In this document: positions 56,413-64,000 of the stretch, piece by piece | Layout of the letters: every line of letters begins with the position of its first letter | Position numbering within the stretch: position 1 is the stretch's first letter | NCBI GenBank assembly: GCA_035048485.1 | Contig: CM068586.1 | Span: 49,288,933-49,352,932 of the forward strand | Origin: Pteria penguin | Taxonomy: Eukaryota; Mollusca; Bivalvia; Pterioida; Pteriidae | Direction: 5' to 3' | DNA: 64,000 nucleotides | Program-made: the position numbers and the translations under genes | The notes under the pieces: generated by a model | What the model saw: the letters and a program-made list of their open reading frames with translations, nothing else | Database searches by the model: none | What the model was told of the DNA's origin: nothing

Positions 56413-57890
56413 ATGGTAGACGGAGCAAAAAGTTTGCTGAGTAAACGAGTATCATTAGTAAGTAATGCCATGATACTACGGGAAGTCTTTCAGTTTTTTG
56501 TTTTGACTCACAATGGTGGTGTGTCTGACCAACAAAATGACGACGCTGACGACACAGAATCATACCAGCCATATTTGAGAAACCCAAGGGACAACTGCAT
56601 GGGGGACATGTGTCTCATTTCAGGATCATTAAAAAACGTTGTAGCAGGCATAAGTAATCATGGACTTCATTCTATGGAAAGGGTGGAAATAGAATGCTTT
56701 TATACTTGTGATCCTGTGCAGAAACTAACTTTGAAATGTAAAGATAACCACAAGATGAAAATTGACACATCTTCAAGACTTCCTGGTGGAAAGTTTTTGG
56801 TAAACTTGCGTGTCTTGCATGGTATCTATTCCTCTGGAGTAAGGTATACAAAGTTCAAACGTTTTCCTAAGTATACATATATGGGGATGATCTCGGAGGC
56901 AGCATTTTACGAGGTCCAGGATATGTTTTGTGATGCAACAGAAGCTACGGTTAAGGAATCCGTTTCCGACGCCCTGGACGACGAGGTTGGAACTACCGTG
57001 CTCGAGTGTGAAAATGTAGACGAATATAAAGGAATTACGATCATATCGGACGCAGGTCATGGATGACGAAAACATTCTCGTTTCTCAGACATTATATCGC
57101 TCGGGTATCAACCAAATAAAGTTGTCGGATATGTTGTTGTTAGTCAGGGTGACGATCCATGTAGTCAGCGTGACGAGCTACATAGTGTGAACAAATTATA
57201 TGAGGGGCTATCGGAGAGAGATGTGAATGTCCACATACATGGTCATGATAGAAATATATCAATCAATAATTACTTAAAAGCACAATATCCTGAAATGACC
57301 AATGCGAATGATACATGGCATGTTACAAAAATGTCGCATAAGAGCTGAAGAAGGTGTGCTCTGGTCCGCGGTAACAATACGGGAAGACATGGCATGGTGA
57401 GCTATCTGATAACAGTGCTTCCATAAAAATACATGCATATTATGCGATAAAAAATTGTGATGAATCGGGTGAAACATTGTGCGCCAACCTTAACAACATA
57501 ATCCCGCATTATCAAAACATCCATTCCAACTGCGCAGTGGAATCAAGATGTAGAATTGATCCAAACCATATTCCAAGTAGAGCCGGACAAAATTGCAATA
57601 AAACTTCTAGATGATGTGCTGAAAAATTTACAAATCTACAAGACCCCCACGGATTATTGCAGCTGCATAGATACACATTATGTTGAACCTTTCAATAATG
57701 CATGCCTTATCTATCATGACAAAAGAATAGTGTATAGTGACAAAGAATACAAAAGGACAGCGATGGCAATTTTAAATTGGAATGAAAATATCAACTGACA
57801 ATACACATCAATTACACACACAGAGGACCCGAGGAATTCACGTCGTAGAACGAGGAAAACAATTAAAACCGAAAACTGGAATTTTTTGTG
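56413..57890 (+). pseudogene. DDE-type transposase-like pseudogene (Kolobok-like, assignment tentative)
   Basis: An open frame of 217 codons from ATG 56,413 ends at a TGA (57,064-57,066) inside ISDAGHG-stop-RKHSRFSD, where Trp is likely ancestral. The same frame continues with VVGYVVVSQGDDPCSQRDEL, HIHGHDRNISINNYL and NDTWHVTK; after frameshifts, a later block (57,556-57,798) has DTHYVEPFNNACLIYHDKR. Asp in SDA, Asp in HDRN and Glu in VEPFN are plausible catalytic acids. I know this motif set from transposase-like proteins of marine invertebrates; superfamily is inferred. Terminal repeats not found. Confidence 0.6.
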
Positions 57891-57924
57891 CAAATCTTTT
57901 CTATAAAGTCTTGGATATTTTATA

Positions 57925-58015
57925 TGCAAGTCAGAAGAGACGTTAGTTGTCGAAATGCGCATATGGTGCACTAGATTAAAAGGTATATATATATATATAT
58001 TCTATATTTGTTGTT
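57925..58015 (+). repeat. DR element repeat, solo copy
   Basis: GTCGAAATGCGCATATGGTG with the CAGAAGA, stem (GACG/TGTC) and GAAA core of the DR repeat, ending TTCTATATTTG. A single repeat without interior, like a solo LTR. It sits at the junction where DIRS recombinase sequence begins. Confidence 0.55.
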
Positions 58016-58222
58016 AAAGGCGTTAATGAAGAGTTGAAACGTATGATATCTAAACCCCGTGCGAAAAAGGAACCTGTGACTCCTGAAATGTTTAATGAGC
58101 TAGTCAAAAGATTTGGTCACACTTCTAATTAAAAAAGAACTGTTACTGTGTGCTTAATATCTTATGCTTGTTTCCTTCCTTTTTATGACGCAGCGAATAT
58201 TCGATCGTGTGATGTTAAATTT
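58005..58222 (+). pseudogene. DIRS-like tyrosine recombinase, N-proximal catalytic part
   Basis: Translates as GVNEELKRMISKPRAKKEPV, TPEMFNELVKRFG, then VTVCLISYACFLPFYDAANI and RSCDVKF. The KKEPVTPE linker and the R in FLPFYD-type box I region (arginine replaced by Pro in FLRFDE-like motif) are typical of DIRS/Ngaro recombinases. One TAA. It breaks at DVKF where PLE-A6 begins. Confidence 0.65.
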
Positions 58223-60325
58223 AAAACAAAAACACCAAATTAAGAGAAATTCTACTTAAAGGTCCAAAATACAAAAAAAAAAAAAAAAAAAACCAAGATC
58301 ATTTTCATGGAGCCAAAATTTTGAGAATGTTATCAACTGCTGCGAGGTCGACACTCTTTAGCAATGGATAAAATCTATTGCAGTACTCCTTAGATAAAAA
58401 ATTATAAAATTAAAAGACTCTAAACACCAGATTCGAATCTATTTTTAAAGATCCTGATTTTGTCAGAGAACTTAACTTCCTCCAAGAACATATCATTACA
58501 CCAGCAGATAAATCGTTGAATATTTATGCATTTACTTGTAAGAAATATTACTTAAAGCCAAGTGAAAGTGAATTAGTTTTGAATTCAGCTCCAGGAAATA
58601 CTACTTATAGTCTGACGAACTTTTAGGTTTCGGAGGTACTTGAGAATCATAAATCTCTCCTCAATACGTTTGGTATTGACACAAATTAAATTTAGAACGT
58701 CCATATTTGTAGTGCATTCCAAAGAATACACGAAAATTCTTACAAACAACGCTGGTTTCTCGACGTATTCCACAAAATCTGTATCGATGCTATTCACAAA
58801 AATATTATCAGAAATAAAATCTGGCCATCATAGGTACTGCGAACCAGTATATTCCATAAGTGGAATTAATCAAATCAGGATGCTTAAAAATTCAAAATAG
58901 TTGCTAGACCATCTAAAATCAAAAAGTTTTAGTAAAATTCACTACATCAAGTCTTTTGACTTTTCGACTCTATACACAACGATCCGTCATTAGGAATTGA
59001 AGAACAGATAGTCAGAAAGTATTCAAAATGCATTTACTAGTAAAAACTAAAGCCGCATATTCAAATATGTAGTTAAAGGCTATGGTAAAACTTGACTCTT
59101 TCTACGGGGTATATGTGACGGGTGTTGCTAACAAGCAGGAGAAACTCACTCCCCGGGCACCTGATCTCACTTCATCACAGGGGTTCACATATGCTCTTCA
59201 AGTAGACATATTTTGTTATTTTCCACTTGTTTTTCATTTTCACTGATTTTGTATGTCCTCTGGTTTCATGAATTGTAGACTTATGGTTTGGATTTATCCA
59301 TCATCATTACATTACATTGTTAAGGAAATATCTGATTCCAAAAATAAATACACTGAAGCAGATGTCATCTAGATGTTGAACGCTCTTATTGATAACATTT
59401 TTGTGGTGTTCGGAGGAAAGGTTTTTCAACAAATTGTCGGCATTCCAATGGGCACTAACTTTGCTCCGCTTCTGACTGACATATTCCTTTACTCATACGA
59501 AGCTGAATTCATGCAGTCTTTGCTTTCGCATGGAAAGAAACAATTGGCTCTTGGCTTCAATTTCACTTACAGATATATAGATCACTTGCTTTCGATTAAT
59601 AATCCTTCATTCGCGGATAACATTAGCATCATCTATCCAGGTGAACTGGACGTCAAACCACAGAAAGTACATGTAGTAATTCTACTTCGTATTTAGATAC
59701 TATGTTCTTTTTCGACATAAATGGTCAATTGAACACCTCACTCTATGACAAATGTGACGATTTCAATTTCGCTATCACAAGCTGTCCTTTCATAGGTAGC
59801 AGCATTCCATCATCGCCCGCATACAGCGTATTCATATCTCAGTTTATACGTTATTCCAGAGCATATTCAAATTACAATGACTGTTTTGAGGGCTAGGCGA
59901 CTTTCAGATAAGCTACTCAACCAGGGTTATATATGTGCTAGACTAGACTAGACTAGAGGTACTATGGTCATTACGAGACTCTTATTACTCCATATGATAT
60001 TTAGTTATCCACATGTTTATATGATATTCTGGACCGATCATTTTACACAGATTTGACACCTCCTTTACTAGATGGTTACCTACTTTGACGTCCCCTTATA
60101 TAAATATATATGTGATTTACACGATTTCATTCTTTCTACTTGGAATATTTGATGGATGTTGCTAGCAAGCAGGAGATGCTCACTCGCCCCGGGCACCTGA
60201 TCTCACTCCATCATAGAAGGTTACATTTTTTTTTTTGTCAACTTGATTTTCATTTTCACTAATTTTATATGTCATCTGGTTTCATGATCTTCGGACTTAT
60301 GGTTTGGATTTATCTATCATATTTT
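58223..60325 (+). mobile_element. PLE-A copy A6, inserted in the DIRS recombinase ORF
   Basis: Begins at the linker (AAACACCAAATTAAGAG, matching 15,527) and runs through PADKSLNIYAFTCKK (Cys codon 58,537-58,539), decayed fingers, motif A at ~58,960, GIPMGTNFAPLLTDIF, YIDHLLS (second Asp lost) and the C-terminal region to the 3' terminus near 60,322. Interrupted by a PLE-A tail at 59,094-59,314. Multiple stops. Recombinase sequence resumes at ~60,345. Confidence 0.82.
59094..59314 (+). mobile_element. PLE-A tail-only insertion inside PLE-A6
   Basis: A 221-bp piece consisting only of the last part of the PLE-A 3' UTR (GACTCTTTCTACGGGG to ATTTATCCATCATCATTACA) interrupts A6 between GYGKT and VKEISDSKNK codons. 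It is an extremely 5'-truncated insertion of the same family. Confidence 0.8.
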
Positions 60326-60344
60326 TGTTTATGATTAATAAATG

Positions 60345-60770
60345 TCCATGTTTATTGAAAAAAGTAAAACTGACCAATACAAAGAAGGTCGATATGAGGT
60401 TATTGCCGAACTAAAATCGCCAGCTTGACCTGTTCAGATATTACGAGAGTACATTTCATTGGCCAATATTGATTTAAATGGTGATAATTTCCTTTTTAGA
60501 CAGCACAGTTTATGTCGCCCTTCTAAACTTTATAGATTAAGAAATTCGGGATATCTTTCGCACACTAGAGTACGTGACTTGTTTTTAGAGAAACTTGTGC
60601 TTTTGGGTTTAAATTCAAGATTTGGACTTTATTTGTTGAGAGCTCGGGGGTGCTACAGCAGCTACAAATGAGGGCATTATGGATATAGGTTTTAACAAGC
60701 ACGGTAGATGACGTTCCGAATCAGCTAAAGACGGTTATGTAAAGGAAAATATTAATTCTCTTTTGTCAGT
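60345..60770 (+). pseudogene. DIRS-like tyrosine recombinase, C-terminal catalytic part
   Basis: Reads SMFIEKSKTDQYKEGRYEV, then PVQILREYISLANIDLNGDN and FLFRQ, LYRLRNSGYLSHTRVRDLF, LRARG (the HxLRAGGAT-type box, here YLLRARG with a one-base insertion), NKHGR-stop-RSESAKDGYV (HxxR analogue and catalytic-tyrosine region). TGA at ~60,427 and at the Trp after HGR. Together with 58,005-58,222 it makes most of one recombinase, split by PLE-A6. Confidence 0.7.
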
Positions 60771-61149
60771 TTTGTCAGTTTCAAAAAGAAAAAACAAAAA
60801 ACAAACAAACAAACCAAGAACAACAAAAGAAAAATACAAAAAAAAAAAAAAAACAAAAAAAGAATTAGGTTTATGACTTAATGCAAAAAAATTATCAAAT
60901 TTCTTTTGTTTTTCCCGCTTGTTTGTCTTTCAAAATGTTCTGTGGCAAGAGGCATCTCCCATATAAGTGTTTAGTTTTTGTTAATAAATACCTATGTTCG
61001 TTTCAGATGGGTGAATTAGAATATATAGTTAGATAATAACAGTTACTAAATTTTTTTAACATTTTACACTTAAATGAAGTTGGATTAATGCTCTTTCACT
61101 CAATGCATAGAAAAATATAGCTGAGGGCTGATGTAAGGGAGAGACAACA
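60771..61149. other. A-rich simple sequence and anonymous DNA
   Basis: AAACAAACAAACC-type and A14 runs at 60,785-60,862. The DIRS 3' terminal repeat is not identified. Confidence 0.4.
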
Positions 61150-61245
61150 TCCCAAAAAAGATCTGTCATCACTGAAGAGACATAAGTTGTCGAAATACGC
61201 ATCTGGTGCACAAGATTAAAAGGTAATATATGTTCTATATTGATC
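61150..61245 (+). repeat. DR element repeat, second solo copy
   Basis: CATCACTGAAGAGACATAAG, TTGTCGAAATACGCATCTGG and TATGTTCTATATT, the 90-bp DR repeat without interior; stem III carries one mismatch. Confidence 0.6.
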
Positions 61246-61405
61246 CAACCATTTACCCGATATACTTGGTTTTCGAAAGACTTAAATTTAATCCTCTCAA
61301 ATTGAGTTTGCATCCTTCATTGCAACGAGATGATAATGTATTATCTACTTCATATCAAAACGTTTTAAATTAGCTCTGAAGTAAATGGTAGCAAACAGAA
61401 GTGTT

Positions 61406-61575
61406 TGGAAGGTGGGCTCCCGTAAACCGGTTAACCACACTACAATCGAATATTGATGTAATGTCGTTTGTCCGTGTATATTTTACTATCATTGTGTTTT
61501 GTGTGCATATCCTTGGTAATTTGTGTCATACAGCTTTGTCAGATGTCTTTTGTTTTCTCTTGAACAATGTGTCTA
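61406..61575 (+). mobile_element. PLE-B-like 3' tail, solo
   Basis: GGAAGGTGGGCTCCCGTAAA, CCGGTTAACCACACTAC, CAATCGAATATTGATGTAAT, then TTTGTGTCATACAGCTTTGT, collinear with the PLE-B3 tail (26,586-27,130) without the DR insertion, so it shows the empty site. Confidence 0.6.
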
Positions 61576-64000
61576 TAGATGACGTAGTCTACTTGACAGC
61601 CTATTAACAAATTGAATTATGTATAATTCCTAGGCCTGCACTCCGCCCACCCCCCCCCCCCCCCCCAAAAAAAAAAGAGAGAGAGAAATCGAAAGAGACA
61701 GAAAATAATTCCACTACAAAAGAAACACCACACCTTCGCTTCCCTGCGATCTTAATAATTGGTTTTCCAATGAAATATATTTTTTTCAATGAAAGTATTA
61801 TTGGGTTTTGTTTTATCATAATCTAGAATTATTGTCCAAATTCAGAACTTGCTTTTTTATTTAAACAACTGCTTGAAATATATGAATTTGACGTCTGAGT
61901 AAATTGAAGCAAATGTGTTACTTTATTGAATCGCATTCGATATGTATTGATACAGGTATTAGAACTCGCCTATGTGTTTACGACACATCGCAATCGTTCA
62001 TAATGTTGTTAGTGCCATAGTCACTTGACAGGAATATTTTTTTTTTTCGTATTTAATTATGACATAGAAATTATCATGCATAAAAACGTCAATTAGACTG
62101 TTTTCCACTTGTATTGTTCGTAAATCGTAAATGCCATGAGTGATTATCCTTAAATATTTTCATTAACTTCACACAATTGGTATTGCTATAAGATTTAAAG
62201 TTACAGTGCACAAAGTAAAAGTTGCCTGTATTAAAGTATCATAAAGGTATGCAGAAGGATCATACTATCTCTCACTTGAAAATGTGAATGGGACCAGATT
62301 ATTTTCATTACTATTTAGCCCCTAACCGACTTCAAGAGTGTCTGACACAAAACTCAAAGTCTATGTTGACTGTAATGAATAGTGCATTCCAGATCTCTAT
62401 CAGCCATGTTATCCATTAAGCAAATAATTAGCACTCCGTTGGTGTTTCATCGTGATAAGATCTGTCACGTACTACTGCCGTTCTATTTATCTACAAAGAC
62501 CAGCCGTCATCGTGATAGGGAGTTAGGTCAAATGCTAAATAACGACCCTGGATGTGTGATTGACTGTGTAACGTTTTGATGTGATGTAATATTAAATATT
62601 ATGAAATTGAAACATTATATTACTACGATTTTTTCAAAAGTCGATCAACATGTAGCGGTTAAGAAAATAATAAGCCGTCTTATTAATTAAGACATCGACA
62701 TCAATTTCGCCTCGATTCTATCAATATGTTCTTTCAGATACGTAGATACGTGTGTGCTGCCTTTATGAGTTACCATTACTTGGAATGACTTATAAGACAG
62801 CCAGTTAACAATTTATTCTTAAAGAACAAACTGTAGATGCTACAAGAAAAATAAAGAATGTCTTACTGACATGTATAATATAACTAATAGTATCTACTAA
62901 CACATTGGTACACAATACATGATAATAAAGAAATACATGATGTACTTGTAAAGAAATACAGTTAAGGTGCTTATGGTACTCCGTACAACAATCTGGAGTT
63001 ATTTACTTTCTAGGGAAAATATAATACAGCCGAATAGGTGATAATGCCACTCCATACTCACGATCTCATAGCGACATAGATGCTACAATCGTCTGACAGT
63101 AGATACAGTTTTACGTAATCGTAGCAAATTATAGCTTATTACTTCAACAGAAAAAATGCGGCCGCATGATAGAATAAAGAGAAGTCGATGAAACTATAAA
63201 ATTACAGCTTTAAACATATAAACTGACAGATACCTAATACAGCATTTATCAGAATCTTGAAAAAAATGCAGCGTGGATGAAATCAATAAATAGAAACGGT
63301 GAGTAAAATACGGATCTATTCCGGAGATACACATCCGTATCATAAAACATGGCAATATATATATGTGTGTGTAACAAAATAGATATAATGAATAATATAA
63401 AATATATTGCTGACTCTTTCACCATATCTGCGGTACTGACTGTTTGGAGAAAGAATTGGTAAGATTCCCGTAAACATTTCTATCAAACTAAACACGAAGA
63501 ACCTCTTAATAGTCCTCTGAAGGGAAGTGTCATAAAACAAAGAACGATAAACTCAGTATTCACAATATTTCGGTCTCCTGACCTTCTTCCCGTGTATGTT
63601 ATCGGTATTGGTGGCTTAAGTTATGTAATATCCATCATATTTCATAACCGATATACGAAAAATTACAATAAACTAAGAATTACGTCATAGCGTATACACG
63701 TATAACATTTAGCGCGGTTTCTCTAAAATAACATATTCAATATATAGCGTTATTACAAATATAACTATAAGATATTTAAGATAATAACTATAAAATACAT
63801 ACATATATATATATATATAGGATAGGTAGGGAGGGAAGAGAGGTAAGGGACGGGGAAGTGGGGAGCGGGAAAGGAAAATTATGTGGTAGGGGTGGGGGTC
63901 TACCACTGATTTAAAACGACAAAAATAATCACATTAGATGTTCGCAAATAAGTGGGAGGGAAGAGGTAGGGTGGATGGAGTGTAACACTAATATAATATA
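61576..64000. other. Anonymous interval to the window end
   Basis: C-rich/A-rich homopolymers at ~61,651-61,675, a short (TA)n tract at ~63,804 and a purine-rich stretch at 63,820-63,975. No gene recognised. Confidence 0.4.
63847..63869 (+). other. Canonical G-quadruplex motif in a purine-rich tract
   Basis: Four runs of at least three G with loops of 2-4 bases, in a 150-bp strongly purine-biased strand. Confidence 0.6.

Noticed and set aside
52905..60770. TGA codons in the DIRS-like and transposase pseudogenes as further recoding
   Set aside because: Most fall at conserved Trp positions, as expected from TGG to TGA decay, are seen in single copies only and occur beside frameshifts.

Overview
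This is a eukaryotic, AT-rich, repeat-dominated stretch of animal DNA. The repeat types point to a bivalve mollusc, perhaps mussel-like: Penelope-like retroelements (PLEs) in many broken copies, tRNA-derived SINEs ending in CAAT/AACC-type tails, a tandem-repeat-bearing element closing on a CAGACGACGGACG-type microsatellite, and a DIRS-type retroelement. The taxon is an inference. No prokaryotic gene, operon or CRISPR array is present. Almost all recognisable coding sequence is transposable-element debris. The only candidate host sequences are a 178-nt exon at 18,212-18,389, a 27-nt microexon at 27,441-27,467 and a weaker terminal-exon candidate at 37,507-37,732, all + strand and compatible in phase.

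Layout. 0-14 kb: a PLE tail, a local tandem duplication, a SINE with clear target-site duplication (TSD), MITE-like pieces, a 2.7-kb CACTA-ended inverted-repeat element (8,702-11,407) and a minus-strand PLE-B copy. 14-20.6 kb: the most complete PLE-A copy, with an N-terminal GIY-YIG-like region ahead of the RT, interrupted by a small element with 90-bp direct repeats; then the exon candidate, a 300-bp TA microsatellite and SINEs. 21-27 kb: a minus-strand PLE-B copy split by a 1.7-kb tandem-repeat element, then a long plus-strand PLE-B copy carrying a SINE and a second direct-repeat element. 28-37 kb: mostly anonymous DNA, a second CACTA-like end, hAT-like MITEs and a PLE-A tail. 38-43.4 kb: the best PLE-B copy, then PLE-C and PLE-A tails. 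43.4-48 kb: anonymous DNA with one SINE. 48.1-60.8 kb: one DIRS-like element blown apart by insertions nested up to three deep, plus a DDE-transposase pseudogene. 61-64 kb: anonymous.

Family names used here (A-E) are local labels. PLE-A and PLE-B have the permuted order (GIY-YIG-like region, CxC linker, RT) described for the Naiad clade of PLEs. The most interesting observation is that PLE-B copies carry in-frame TGA codons at shared positions, one of them aligned with a cysteine codon in PLE-A. Naiads of clams are reported to encode selenoproteins, so selenocysteine recoding is a concrete hypothesis here. Other points of interest are the four-element nest with a readable TSD, the direct-repeat element with a hammerhead-like core, and the 145-bp repeat array carrying paired CCAAT boxes and a YY1-like motif in each unit.
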